Shown piece after piece: positions 36,054 to 45,048 of a stretch of 64,000 nt of DNA. How positions within the stretch are numbered: position 1 is the first letter of the stretch; the number at the start of each line of letters is the position of its first letter. The DNA is from Streptomyces griseochromogenes. GTDB taxonomy: Bacteria; Actinomycetota; Actinomycetes; Streptomycetales; Streptomycetaceae. A model generated the notes under the pieces. The model saw only the letters and a program-made list of their open reading frames with translations. It was not told the origin of the DNA and did not search any database. The position numbers and the translations under genes were made by a program. The DNA is taken from positions 7,006,001 through 7,070,000 of the forward strand of contig NZ_CP016279.1 in the NCBI RefSeq assembly GCF_001542625.1, read 5' to 3'.

Positions 36054-36557
36054 ATGGCACGATTCGCACGCTGGTACGGCTCCGGCCCCCTGCACCTGCT
36101 CGTCCTGATCGCCTCCTTCGCCCTGACCGGCTACGCCCTGGTGCGCCTGTTCGCCGTCCAGCCCTGGGAGGTGGCGATCTGGTTCGTCGGCGCGGCGATC
36201 CTCCACGACCTCATCCTCCTGCCCCTGTACTCGCTGGCCGACCTGTCGGCCCTCTCCGTACTACGGCACCGAGCCGCCGACGGACCGACGGTGCCGTGGA
36301 TCAACCATCTCCGCGTCCCGGCCTTCCTCTCGGGTCTGCTCCTGCTGGTCTGGTTCCCCTTCGTCCTCCGTCTGGCGGCCCCCTACCCCGGCGACACCGG
36401 GCTGTCCGACAGCATGTACCTCGGCCGCTGGCTGGCGATCACCGGCGTGCTCTTCGCCGCCTCCGCCGTGGCCTTCGCGATGAGACTGCGCCGCGTGCGC
36501 CGGCTCGGCCGCAGCGACAAGAACCGACCCGCCGCAGAGCATGGTGCAGCACCGTGA
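36054..36557 (+). CDS. Four-helix membrane protein of unknown function
   Basis: This 167-residue protein has four hydrophobic helices (about residues 10-30, 38-58, 88-108 and 125-145) and a basic C-terminal tail. No domain is recognised. ATG 36054 lies 2 bp after the molybdopterin gene's stop, and its own stop overlaps the next start (GTGA). It is thus tightly coupled within a three-gene operon and may be a membrane partner of the oxidoreductase. Confidence 0.7.
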   Translation: MARFARWYGSGPLHLLVLIASFALTGYALVRLFAVQPWEVAIWFVGAAILHDLILLPLYSLADLSALSVLRHRAADGPTVPWINHLRVPAFLSGLLLLVWFPFVLRLAAPYPGDTGLSDSMYLGRWLAITGVLFAASAVAFAMRLRRVRRLGRSDKNRPAAEHGAAP

Positions 36558-37294
36558 CGACGGACGAGGAGGAGCTGTACGACGCCGACGAGGATCCCTA
36601 CGCGCTCGCCCTGCGACCCGGCCGTGAACCGGTGTTCCTACGGCTGGCCGACGGGCGCCGGATCCGGATGCCGGTGCACCGATGGCACGAGCAGCCCACG
36701 GCGGCCGACAGGACCGTGCTGGAGCGCTGCATCGGCCCCGTCCTCGATGTCGGCTGCGGACCGGGCCGCATGTGCAGAGAACTCCTGAGCCGGGGAGTCT
36801 TCGCCCTCGGGGTCGACATCACACCTCGCGCGGTCGCCCTGACCACCGCTCTGGGCGGGATCGCACTGTGCCGATCGGTCTTCGACCGGCTGCCGGCTGA
36901 GAGAGGCTGGCAGACGGTGCTGCTCATCGACGGCAACATCGGCATCGGTGGCGATCCTCGTGGCCTGCTGCGCCGCTGCGGCGGCCTCGTCGCCTCCACC
37001 GGACGCCTCGTCGTCGAGGTCGACCCCGACGATGTCGAGCAGCAGTGCACCGCCCGGTTCGAGGACCTCCACGGCCGGAGCGGTCCGTTCTTTCCTTGGG
37101 CACGGCTCGGGCGACGAGCGCTCCGCAGGCTCGCCGCCGGCCTTGCTCTCAGCGTCACCGATCAGTGGACGAGCGGGCACCGCTGCTTTGCCACCCTCTC
37201 TCACCAGGGATCGTCCTGTGACCGCCCTGACACGGGCCCCGCAGTGACGGACGCCGGCCGCACCAAGTCGGACGACCGGGCCGCTCCACGATGA
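36554..37294 (+). CDS. Class I SAM-dependent methyltransferase
   Basis: This 246-residue protein has motif I VLDVGCGPGRMCRELLSRG (about residues 62-80), the ribose aspartate in LGVDITPRA, and the post-motif strands TVLLIDGNIGIGGDP and GRLVVEVDPDD. The substrate is unknown. The last 30 residues are polar and probably disordered. The GTG start overlaps the preceding stop, placing it third in the operon with the molybdopterin oxidoreductase and a membrane protein. Confidence 0.85.
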   Translation: MTTDEEELYDADEDPYALALRPGREPVFLRLADGRRIRMPVHRWHEQPTAADRTVLERCIGPVLDVGCGPGRMCRELLSRGVFALGVDITPRAVALTTALGGIALCRSVFDRLPAERGWQTVLLIDGNIGIGGDPRGLLRRCGGLVASTGRLVVEVDPDDVEQQCTARFEDLHGRSGPFFPWARLGRRALRRLAAGLALSVTDQWTSGHRCFATLSHQGSSCDRPDTGPAVTDAGRTKSDDRAAPR

Positions 37295-37392
37295 CCCCGC
37301 GATGCTGCTGCACTGCCACCACAGTCATGCGGGAGGAAAGTCTGTTCGCATCGAATGAGAAGGCGGTGGCCGCGGCAAGGTAGAAAGGACAC

Positions 37393-37929
37393 ATGCCGGA
37401 GCGCGAGCCCCCTGCGGGAACCATGGACGACGTTGATGCGGTCACCCGGGCGGTCCTGACCGCGTCCCGGCTGCTGGTGGCGGTCTCCGCCCGTTCCCTC
37501 GCCGAGGTCGAGGAGCGCGTGACCCTCCCGCAGTTCCGGATGCTGGTCGTCCTGGCCACCCGAGGGGAGACCAAACTGGTCGCGCTCGCCGAGCTGCTCC
37601 AGGTTGCGCCCTCCACCGCCATGCGCATGGTCGACCGGCTCATCGCCGCCGGACTCGCCGACCGCAAGGCCAATCCCGCCAACCGCCGCGAGACTCTGCT
37701 GCGGCTGACCGAGGAAGGCCGGCGCACCGTCGAGGAAGTCACCGCCCGGCGTCGCGCCGAGATCGCCGACATTGTCGAACGACTCCGCCCGACCGAGCGC
37801 CTCGCGCTCGTCGAGGCCCTCAACGCCTTCAACGAAGCGGGAGGCGAGCCCTTGGCCCCGGCGGCGGACGACCCCGAGCCGCACCCCCTCGGCTGGATCG
37901 TGGACGGAGCGATGGCGCACGACGCCTGA
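37393..37929 (+). CDS. MarR-family transcriptional regulator
   Basis: This 178-residue winged-helix regulator has LPQFRMLVVLATRGETKLVA, the recognition helix APSTAMRMVDRLIAAGLADR, and the wing ANPANRRETLLRLTEEGRR. The C-terminal dimerisation helix is EIADIVERLRPTERLALVEA. ATG 37393 has GAAAGG upstream. Its target is not evident: the upstream gene is the methyltransferase of a separate operon, and the downstream gene is convergent. Confidence 0.88.
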   Translation: MPEREPPAGTMDDVDAVTRAVLTASRLLVAVSARSLAEVEERVTLPQFRMLVVLATRGETKLVALAELLQVAPSTAMRMVDRLIAAGLADRKANPANRRETLLRLTEEGRRTVEEVTARRRAEIADIVERLRPTERLALVEALNAFNEAGGEPLAPAADDPEPHPLGWIVDGAMAHDA

Positions 37930-37973
37930 CCCGGCACGGCAGCCGGTCATGGCATGGCCGGGGTCCGGGGCGT

Positions 37974-38408
37974 CTACCCCGATGCGTCGTGAGCCAGCTT
38001 CGCGGCGATCACACCAAGCAGGCACACGGCGCCGCCCGCACCCGTGTTGCTCCACAAGATCCCGGGCGACACGCCGTGGGATGCCGTCACGACCGCTGGG
38101 GAGAGGATCAGCCAGAGGCTGAGCGGCACCAGGGTCCATGCGAATCGGTGCATCCGCTGTGGCGCGAGGGGGGTTTCGATAGCGAGCAGGGCGACGCCAA
38201 GCCCCATGATCAGGTTGTTCGCCGTGAGATACGGGTTCGTCCTGGCGAAGTGGATCACCCAGGGTGAGATCGCCGTGTAGATGCCGACCAGCAGCATGAA
38301 CCCGTCAACGACGGCTGCCGGGCTGTTTGTGGTCGCGGCCTCGCGGCCAGCCCTTATCTCGGTCGATTCAGGCGCACGAAATACGGCCGAGTGGCGTGGA
38401 TGCGACAT
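37974..38408 (-). CDS. SPW-repeat membrane protein
   Basis: This 144-residue protein has four hydrophobic helices arranged as two repeats. The first carries the SPW signature (LLVGIYTAISPWVIHF) followed by a helix ending LLAIETPL. The second is degenerate (LWLILSPAVVTA ... LLGVIAAKL). The family is of unknown function. ATG 38408 is chosen because AGGGGG lies about 10 bases upstream; ATG 38429 and the frame start at 38486 are less likely. Confidence 0.78.
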   Translation of the reverse strand: MSHPRHSAVFRAPESTEIRAGREAATTNSPAAVVDGFMLLVGIYTAISPWVIHFARTNPYLTANNLIMGLGVALLAIETPLAPQRMHRFAWTLVPLSLWLILSPAVVTASHGVSPGILWSNTGAGGAVCLLGVIAAKLAHDASG

Positions 38409-38554
38409 GGCAGTCGCCCCCTCTCGCATGGCGATGTTTCCAGTATGCAAAGAAAGTCCGGATTGGGGTGTTCGTGGCTGTCGCATCCCCCTTTTCAGCG
38501 GGATCGGATCAGCCAGCCGTTGACCGCCGGGCCGTGAAGAGCCCCGGTGGGTGC

Positions 38555-40345
38555 TCAGGCGGTCGCGTGCACCGCACGCAACGCGCTCTGGTGGCTGAGC
38601 CAGCCCACCGGCTTGCCCTGCTCGGCGTCGAGCACGGGCACCCCGGTCCCGGCGGCCGACAGCAGGGTGCGCAGCGCCTGCGCGAGGGGCTGGTCGGCGG
38701 TGACCGGTGCGGGCGGCGCGGCGAGCTGTCCGACCAGCGCCGGGGCTCCTTCCTGCTGCTCCGCGAGAGCCTCGGCCACCGCCTGCGCCGTGACGACGCC
38801 GACATACTGGCCGGTGTCGTCCATGACTGGGAGGGCACCGTGGCCCGAGAGGCTGAGCAGATCGGCCGCATCGCTCAGGGACGTGGTCGCGGGCAGGGCG
38901 GAGGGGAGCGGTTCCATGACGGTGCCGACGTGCTGGCCGCCTATCGCCGTCCCGGGGGCGGGGCCTTCGAGGTCGATGCCGCGGCGGCGCAGCTTGAGGG
39001 TGTAGATGGTGTCGTGGGAGAGCAGGCGGCTGGTGGCGGTGGCCAGGACGATGGCCAGCATCAGGGGCAGGATGATCGAGTACTCGCCGGTCAGCTCGAA
39101 CAGGATGACCACGGCAGTGATCGGCGCTCGGGCCGCGCCGGCGAACACCGCACCCATGCCGATCAGGGCGTACGCGCCCACCGCGCCGGCCGTGCCGGGC
39201 ATCAGGTCATGGACGCCGATGCCGTACGCCGAGCCGAGCATCGCGCCGATGAACAGACTGGGCGCGAAGACACCGCCGGAGCCGCCGATGCCGATGGTCA
39301 GGCTGGTCGCCAGCATCTTGCCGACCAGGAGCAGGAGCAGGAAGCCGACCGCGTAGCCGCCCTCTGTGGCCTTCTCCAGTACGGGGTAGCCGACGCCGTA
39401 CATCTGCGGCAGGGCCAACAGCACCAGGCCGAGCGCCAGTCCGCCGGCCGCGGGGCGCAGCCACTCCGGGCCGCGCCAGAGCCAGTCGCAGGCGTCCTCG
39501 ACCAGGTACAGGAATCGCGCGAAGCCCATCCCGACCACAGCGGCCACCGCGCCGAGGAAGGCGAACAGGCCGTACTGGGCAAGGCGGTCGACGTGGAACG
39601 CGGGCAGGTTCAGGAAGGCGACGTCGCCGAAGGACGCGCGTCCGATGATGCTCGCGGTCACGCTGGCCAGCACGGTCGCACCGAAGGCTTCCGCACTGAA
39701 AGTGCCGAGGATCAGTTCCATGGCGAAGAAGACACCGGCCAGGGGAGCGTTGAAGGTGGCCGCGATGCCGCCCGCCGCACCGCAGGCGACCAGGAGCTTC
39801 GTGCGGCCCTCCGTCGCCCTCGTCACACGACCGAGGGTGGAGCCGAGCGCCGAGCCGATCTGCACGATCGGCCCCTCGCGGCCCACCGAGCCGCCGGAAC
39901 CGATGGTCAGCGCGGATGCCAGCGTCTTGACGACGGCGACCTTCGGGCTGATCCGCCCGCCGCGTTGAGCCACAGCCAGCATCACCTCGGGCACACCGTG
40001 CCCACGGGCCTCCTTGGCGAACCGGTTCACGAGCGGGCCGTAGAGCAGGCCGCCAATCACCGGGGTGAGCAGCACGAAGTACGGGCCCAGCCACGGCACG
40101 TGCGGATTGCTCGCGCCAGGGGAAGCGGAGTAGTCGGAGTGACCGGACAGCAGACCGGTGAAGGTCTTGATGCACCAGCGGAAGACGACCGAACCGACGC
40201 CCGCTCCGGCGCCGACCACCACGGCCAGCGCCATCACACCCCAAGGGGCGTTCCGCAGGCTCGCGATCGCCGGCGCCGGTGTAAGGCTCTTTGCCGTCGT
40301 GCCGACTCCTTGCCCTCTGTCCGTTGCTGCCCGTATGCCGCTCAT
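38555..40345 (-). CDS. ClC-family chloride channel/transporter with C-terminal CBS domains
   Basis: This 596-residue ClC protein has the anion-pathway motifs GSGGSVGREGPIVQIGSALG, GGSGGVFAPSLFIGAMLGSA and the helix-R tyrosine region DTIYTLKLRRRGI. Two CBS domains follow (about residues 465-590). The gating glutamate is present (GREGP). The glutamate of proton-coupled exchangers cannot be assigned with certainty by eye, so channel versus antiporter is open. ATG 40345 has AGGAAGGGG upstream. A 19-bp palindrome lies just ahead of it. Confidence 0.9.
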   Translation of the reverse strand: MSGIRAATDRGQGVGTTAKSLTPAPAIASLRNAPWGVMALAVVVGAGAGVGSVVFRWCIKTFTGLLSGHSDYSASPGASNPHVPWLGPYFVLLTPVIGGLLYGPLVNRFAKEARGHGVPEVMLAVAQRGGRISPKVAVVKTLASALTIGSGGSVGREGPIVQIGSALGSTLGRVTRATEGRTKLLVACGAAGGIAATFNAPLAGVFFAMELILGTFSAEAFGATVLASVTASIIGRASFGDVAFLNLPAFHVDRLAQYGLFAFLGAVAAVVGMGFARFLYLVEDACDWLWRGPEWLRPAAGGLALGLVLLALPQMYGVGYPVLEKATEGGYAVGFLLLLLVGKMLATSLTIGIGGSGGVFAPSLFIGAMLGSAYGIGVHDLMPGTAGAVGAYALIGMGAVFAGAARAPITAVVILFELTGEYSIILPLMLAIVLATATSRLLSHDTIYTLKLRRRGIDLEGPAPGTAIGGQHVGTVMEPLPSALPATTSLSDAADLLSLSGHGALPVMDDTGQYVGVVTAQAVAEALAEQQEGAPALVGQLAAPPAPVTADQPLAQALRTLLSAAGTGVPVLDAEQGKPVGWLSHQSALRAVHATA

Positions 40346-40361
40346 CGATTCCCCTTCCTTA

Positions 40362-40380
40362 CTTTTGCATTATGCAAAAG
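40362..40380. promoter_or_regulatory. Palindromic operator upstream of the ClC gene
   Basis: CTTTTGCATTATGCAAAAG is a perfect 19-bp palindrome about 17 bp ahead of the ClC start codon, where it would overlap the promoter or early transcript. Its core TTTGCAY-N-RTGCAAA recurs upstream of the divergent FAD monooxygenase gene (40617-40631), suggesting that one repressor controls both. Confidence 0.6.
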
Positions 40381-40616
40381 ATGTCAAGGGTGTGCACCGT
40401 CTGTCCGCCCCTTGGGCCTGAACGACCTTCGATTACCGCTCCCGTTCGCGCCAGCGGTGCTTCCGCCTGCGTTTCCTCGGTTCGGTCAGCCATCACTGCG
40501 TGCAGCATGCCGCTTGCCCGGCCCTCGTATCCGTGGCGACGGCGGCTGACCTTCACCTGGTCGTCGGTCCACTCCGGTGCGTGTTCGTTGCCCGTGGGCC
40601 TTCTTGACGCACGAGC

Positions 40617-40631
40617 TTTGCACGGTGCAAA
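40617..40631. promoter_or_regulatory. Palindromic operator upstream of the FAD monooxygenase
   Basis: TTTGCACGGTGCAAA is a perfect 15-bp palindrome ending 32 bp before the monooxygenase start. It shares TTTGCA-N3-TGCAAA with the ClC operator at 40362-40380. The 236 bp between the two sites contains no secure gene. Confidence 0.6.
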
Positions 40632-40663
40632 AATTAGGTGATGGAGAGAGGCGGTGCACACCG

Positions 40664-41911
40664 ATGAGGGTCGTCATCTGTGGGGCCGGGATCGCGGGAC
40701 TCGCGCTGGCCGGCCGGCTGCACAACGTGCTCGGCTGGGACGTCGTCGTCCTGGAGAAGGAGCCGGCGCCTCGCACCGACGGTTACATGATCGACTTCTT
40801 CGGGACCGGATACGACGCAGCCGAGGCCATGGACATGCTGCCCTCCCTGGAGGAGCTGAGCTATCAGGTTTCCGAGGCGGCCCTCGTGGACGAGCACGGC
40901 GAGTGCCGGGTCGGGCTCCGCTATGACCGCTTCGCCCGCTTCCTGGACGGGCGCCTGCTGAGCATCATGCGGCCCGACCTCGAACTCGCCCTGCGGGAGC
41001 GGCTGTCCCTCGCGGTGCGTCTGCGCTTCGGCGTGGGGCCGGCCCGCGTCGATCTCCGGCCGGACGGAGTGCGCGTCACCCTCACCGACGGCGACAGCAT
41101 CGACGCCGACCTGCTTGTCGGAGCCGACGGCATCCACTCCACCGTGCGCGCCTTGGTCTTCGGCGAGGAGGAGCGGTACGTGCACCATCTCGGCTACCAC
41201 ACCGCCGCGTTCACCTTCGACGATCCCGAGACGCACGCGGAAGTGGGCGACCGGTTCTGCCTCACCGACACCATCGGCCGGCAGATGGGGCTGTACGCGC
41301 TGCGCGACGGCACGGTCGCCGTGTTCGCTGTGCACCGCGCCACCGACGCCTCTCGCCCCAGGGACGTGCAGGCGGCGCTGCGCCACGAGTACGGCACGCT
41401 CGGTTGGCTCGTGCCTCGTGTCCTGGCGAACTGCCCGCCGTCGTCCCGGATTTACTACGACCATGTCGCACAGACGACCCTCCCGGCCTGGAGTCGCGGC
41501 CGGGTCGTCCTGGTCGGAGACGCCTGCCAGGCGGTCTCCCTCCTCGCCGCGCAAGGCGCCTCCCTGGCGATCGGCGCCGCATACGTCCTGGCTGACCAAC
41601 TCGCCCGTACCTCCCACATCGAGGACGCACTGCACGGCTACGAACGGCTCTGGCGGCCCGTCATCACGGACAAGCAGCGCGCCGCCCGGCGAGTGGCCCG
41701 CTGGTTCGTACCCGAATCACCACGACACCTGCGGGTCCGCCACGCCGCCCTACGGCTCTCCAACCTGCCCGGTGCGCAACGCCTCGCCGGCATCTCCCTC
41801 ACGGGGAGGCAGGGGCCGCCCCTGCGTCGACTCGCCTCGATTCCGTCGTGCGTGACCGAGAACCGTGGATCCGCCGCCGCCCGGGAGGGAGCAAGACCAC
41901 GCAGACCGTGA
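40664..41911 (+). CDS. FAD-dependent aromatic hydroxylase-like monooxygenase
   Basis: This 415-residue protein is of the PHBH/TetX-like class. It has an N-terminal Rossmann site VVICGAGIAGLALAGRL and the ribose glutamate in VVLEKEPAPR. The DG motif is DLLVGADGIHSTVR, and the FAD ribityl motif is GRVVLVGDACQAVSLLAAQG. Such enzymes hydroxylate aromatic metabolites or inactivate antibiotics, using NAD(P)H and oxygen. ATG 40664 follows GAGAGAGG. A palindromic operator lies just upstream, and the divergent neighbour is the ClC channel. Confidence 0.87.
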   Translation: MRVVICGAGIAGLALAGRLHNVLGWDVVVLEKEPAPRTDGYMIDFFGTGYDAAEAMDMLPSLEELSYQVSEAALVDEHGECRVGLRYDRFARFLDGRLLSIMRPDLELALRERLSLAVRLRFGVGPARVDLRPDGVRVTLTDGDSIDADLLVGADGIHSTVRALVFGEEERYVHHLGYHTAAFTFDDPETHAEVGDRFCLTDTIGRQMGLYALRDGTVAVFAVHRATDASRPRDVQAALRHEYGTLGWLVPRVLANCPPSSRIYYDHVAQTTLPAWSRGRVVLVGDACQAVSLLAAQGASLAIGAAYVLADQLARTSHIEDALHGYERLWRPVITDKQRAARRVARWFVPESPRHLRVRHAALRLSNLPGAQRLAGISLTGRQGPPLRRLASIPSCVTENRGSAAAREGARPRRP

Positions 41912-42247
41912 ACACGTTCGGGGTATCGCCGGCCACGCGACCCGAAAAGGTCCCGATGTCCACCAGCCCGAGCACCATGACCGCCCGCCTACGCAGAGCC
42001 GTCGAAGCCACTGGCCGGGCCGTGTCCGCCGGGCCAAGACCCCTGCCGCACTCAACTTTCCTACCTTGTAGTGACGTTCAGGGGCTCATCGGGCAGGTGT
42101 GGGACGAGGCGGGAACCGCCATGGGAGCTGGTGGGGCCTGGACCCGGAGTGTGCCGCTGCGGGTGGTGGCGATGGAGCGGGCATGCCGGGGCCGTTCGGT
42201 GGCGTCGGGGTGGCGGTTGCCGCGGGCGTCCCACACGCTGGAGCCGG
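41912..42247. other. Gene-free stretch between monooxygenase and reductase genes
   Basis: Open frames run through this stretch on both strands, but none shows a recognisable domain or ribosome site. The frame of the downstream reductase stays open back to 42071, but with tryptophan/arginine-rich sequence unlike a protein N-terminus. I see no operator or terminator of note. Confidence 0.4.
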
Positions 42248-43039
42248 ATGTGGACGTGCGCCGCCGAGCATCGTGCTGCGCAGAGGGCTCTGGAGGACCG
42301 TGCGACTGCTTCGTCGCCCGCCACCGATGCACCGCCGGACCGGTACGACGACCTGCGTGCCCTGGTGATCAACTGCACCCTCAAGCGCTCGCCGGAGACC
42401 AGCAACACTCAGGGGCTGATCGACCGGAGCACAGCGATCCTGGACGCGCAGGGCGTGCATGTTGATGTCGTCCGGGCCGTGGACCACGACATCGCCACCG
42501 GGGTGTGGTCCGACATGACGGAACACGGCTGGGAGACGGACGCCTGGCCGGACCTGTACCAGCAGGTCATGGAGGCTGACATCCTCGTCCTGGCCGGCCC
42601 GATCTGGCTGGCCGACAACAGCTCCGTCATGAAGCGGGTGATCGAACGCCTCTATGCCTGCTCCAGCCTTCTCAACGAGCACGGCCAGTACTCCTATTAC
42701 GGCCGCGTCGGCGGCTGCCTGATCACCGGCAACGAGGACGGCGTCAAGCACTGCGCCATGAACGTCCTCTACAGCCTCCAGCACCTGGGCTACACCATCC
42801 CTCCCCAGGCCGATGCCGGATGGATCGGCGAGGCCGGCCCCGGCCCCTCCTACCTCGACCCCGACTCGGGCGGCCCGGAGAACGGCTTCACCAACCGCAA
42901 CACCACCTTCATGACCTGGAACCTGCTCCACCTCGCCCGGGCGCTGAAGGATCTCGGTGGCATCCCCGCCTACGGCAACCAGCGCACTGCCTGGGACGCC
43001 GGGTGCCGCCGCGACTACGAGAACCCCGAACACCGGTAG
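42248..43039 (+). CDS. Flavodoxin-like NAD(P)H-dependent oxidoreductase
   Basis: This protein of about 263 residues has a flavodoxin fold: first strand LRALVINCTLKRSPETSNTQ with the FMN phosphate loop, helix LIDRSTAILDAQG, loop ILVLAGPIWLADNSSVMKRV and strand GGCLITGNEDGVKHCAMNVL. The family reduces quinones or FMN with NAD(P)H. The first ~35 residues from ATG 42248 (GGAG nearby) are not typical and the true start may be later, just before the LRALVINCT strand. Confidence 0.8.
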   Translation: MWTCAAEHRAAQRALEDRATASSPATDAPPDRYDDLRALVINCTLKRSPETSNTQGLIDRSTAILDAQGVHVDVVRAVDHDIATGVWSDMTEHGWETDAWPDLYQQVMEADILVLAGPIWLADNSSVMKRVIERLYACSSLLNEHGQYSYYGRVGGCLITGNEDGVKHCAMNVLYSLQHLGYTIPPQADAGWIGEAGPGPSYLDPDSGGPENGFTNRNTTFMTWNLLHLARALKDLGGIPAYGNQRTAWDAGCRRDYENPEHR

Positions 43040-43232
43040 GCACGGGAGTGGCAGGGGTAGCGGCGTCGGTTGGAAGCAGGGGTCTGTCCCTGCGCCGGTC
43101 GCGGCCCTGGCGCCGTCGCCGCTCATGCGGTCCGGAGGGAGGAGGGGATGCAGTGGATGGGCTACGCGGCGTGTATGAGCTTGATCCCTTTTCCGCGCCG
43201 GCTACTGGTTGGTGACGCGAGAGCTGGCCAGG

Positions 43233-43853
43233 ATGGACGGGATGATGTCTCACACCACGTCCGCCGGCGGAGAGCCGGACCCCGTATCCGAGTCGGTCGC
43301 CGTCTACAGTGACCACGCCGGCGAGTATGCGGCTGTGCACGCTTCGAAGATGGCGGATCGAGTCGGGCGGTTCGCGGGCTCTTTGCCGGCGCCTTCGTTG
43401 ATCCTCGACGCCGGATGCGGTCCGGGCCGTGACCTGGCGAGGTTCCGGGGGTACGGGCATGTGGCGCGCGGCGTCGACCTGAACCCGGTGTTCGTGGCGA
43501 TGGCCAACACGCATGCGCCCACGTCGCAGTGCGATCTGCGTGAGGTCGGGAAGCGGTTCCCGGCCGGAACGTTCGACGGTGTCTGGGCGTCCGCCTCTCT
43601 CGTCCACCTCGATGCGGCGGAGACGGTGGACGTGCTTGGGCAGTTCGGGGCGCTGCTGCGGCCTGGTGGCAAGCTGTACGTGTGTCTCAAAGTCACCGGG
43701 CACACGGGCTGGCTCGACGAACCGGACGGAAGACGGTGGTACACCGTCTGGGATCCGGACGAGTTCGCCACCGCCGTGACGGGTGCGGGCTTCGAGGTCG
43801 ACCGTGTGGATCCGGGCCCGTACGTCGAGGTGTGGGCCACCCGCAACGGCTGA
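43233..43853 (+). CDS. Class I SAM-dependent methyltransferase
   Basis: This protein of about 206 residues has motif I LILDAGCGPGRDLARFRGYG and the acidic ribose residue in ARGVDLNP. Motif II/III strands are GTFDGVWASASLVHLDAAET and LLRPGGKLYVCLKVT. The methyl acceptor is unknown. In-frame starts at TTG 43209, GTG 43212, ATG 43233, 43242 and 43245 are all possible, and no ribosome site settles the choice. Confidence 0.82.
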   Translation: MDGMMSHTTSAGGEPDPVSESVAVYSDHAGEYAAVHASKMADRVGRFAGSLPAPSLILDAGCGPGRDLARFRGYGHVARGVDLNPVFVAMANTHAPTSQCDLREVGKRFPAGTFDGVWASASLVHLDAAETVDVLGQFGALLRPGGKLYVCLKVTGHTGWLDEPDGRRWYTVWDPDEFATAVTGAGFEVDRVDPGPYVEVWATRNG

Positions 43854-43961
43854 AGTCGGCAGTGCCCGGTGAACCGGGGCACACGCGCTCGCGGATGCGA
43901 TGGCCTGCGAAGGACCTGGGCAAAGTGACTGGCCAGCCACGAGTCCCGCACACTGGACGAG

Positions 43962-44990
43962 CTATGCCGAACGCATTGAGGGGTCTTGGCCGGTCTCCGG
44001 TGCAGGGGTGCCGGTCGGCTGCTGCGCGGCCAGCAGATCGCCTGTAGCGGTACGGCGGTAGACCACGCGTCGGCCGACGCGCGCTCCGGTGATCAGGTCT
44101 GCGTCGCGCAGGACGGCGAGGTGACCGCCGATGGTGCCGAGCGACTGACCCAGCTGAGCAGCGAGTTCGGTGCTGGTGGCGGGCTGGTCGAGTTCCTGCA
44201 GGATCGCTGCCCGGCCCGTACCGATCAGCCGTGCCAGTGCACCCGTGGGTTTCGTGGGTCGGGACGTGGCGGCGGTTCCGCGGGCGGGGTAGACCAAGGC
44301 GTAGTGGTTCGGTGGTGCTGCGCACAGCCAGCTGCCGGTGGAGCAGCTGACGGGCACGAAGAGCATGCCCTCGTCGCTGACGATGAGGTCGGGGCCGTTG
44401 TGGTGAGTGAAGCGGATGGCGTCGGTGCCCACCCATGCGCTGCGTCGGGTCATGTGCTGCAGGGCGCGCGGCCAGCCGTAGGCGGCCAGCAGTCCCGCCC
44501 GGTACATGACGTCCCGTTCCAGCAGTGCCCGGCGGCGTGGCCAGTCCGGGGCCACATGCGCCGTCCACACCGACTTGAGCAGGCCGGCTACGCGCGCCGC
44601 CAGTCTGTGTCCGGACAGCCAGCTCAGGTCGTGCGGTTTCCAGCTGTGCGCGAGTGACTTCTCCAGCCCGGCGCGCACCTCGTCATCGGTGGCACGGCTC
44701 AGGACGGTCAGTTCGTCGGCGATACGTGTGCGCATGCCGCCCGGGGGCGGGCCGGCGATGAACTCGGGGATCCACTTGGTCGAGCCGAGGAGGGCGACCA
44801 GGCCACTGGCGAAGGGGTCGGACTCCAGAGCGGCGGCCAGGCTGCCGTGGTGCCGGGTGTGCCAGGCGGTCAGCCAGGGGTCGGTGCAGGGCTTGCTGAG
44901 CACGAGCATCGAGCCGAAGGTTTCGGCCAGCGGCGAGAGGGCGAACCGGGACCGGGACAGAGCCAGCGGGCTCAAGCGCAGCAGTGTCAC
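43962..44990 (-). CDS. ArsR-type regulator with long N-terminal domain (DUF5937-like)
   Basis: This 342-residue protein has an N-terminal domain of unknown role (LRLSPLALSRSRFALSPLAE ... WLTAWHTRH), a strand-rich middle, and a C-terminal winged helix. The winged helix reads LIGTGRAAILQELDQPATST, ELAAQLGQSLGTIGGHLAVL and RDADLITGARVGRRVVYRRT. This inverted order (sensor first, helix-turn-helix last) is common in streptomycete ArsR/SmtB proteins. GTG 44990 has AGGAGGCGAAAG upstream. It is divergent from an MFS exporter, which it probably represses. Confidence 0.85.
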   Translation of the reverse strand: MTLLRLSPLALSRSRFALSPLAETFGSMLVLSKPCTDPWLTAWHTRHHGSLAAALESDPFASGLVALLGSTKWIPEFIAGPPPGGMRTRIADELTVLSRATDDEVRAGLEKSLAHSWKPHDLSWLSGHRLAARVAGLLKSVWTAHVAPDWPRRRALLERDVMYRAGLLAAYGWPRALQHMTRRSAWVGTDAIRFTHHNGPDLIVSDEGMLFVPVSCSTGSWLCAAPPNHYALVYPARGTAATSRPTKPTGALARLIGTGRAAILQELDQPATSTELAAQLGQSLGTIGGHLAVLRDADLITGARVGRRVVYRRTATGDLLAAQQPTGTPAPETGQDPSMRSA

Positions 44991-45048
44991 CTTTCGCCTC
45001 CTGCCGAAACGATACCGTCAGCCGGTCGGTGTCCCCACACTCTCGCCG

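Noticed and set aside
40359..40661. 100-residue minus-strand frame between the two TTTGCA palindromes
   Set aside because: Both ends are encoded by the palindromes themselves and no domain or ribosome site is seen; at best a decayed regulator, so not listed as a gene.
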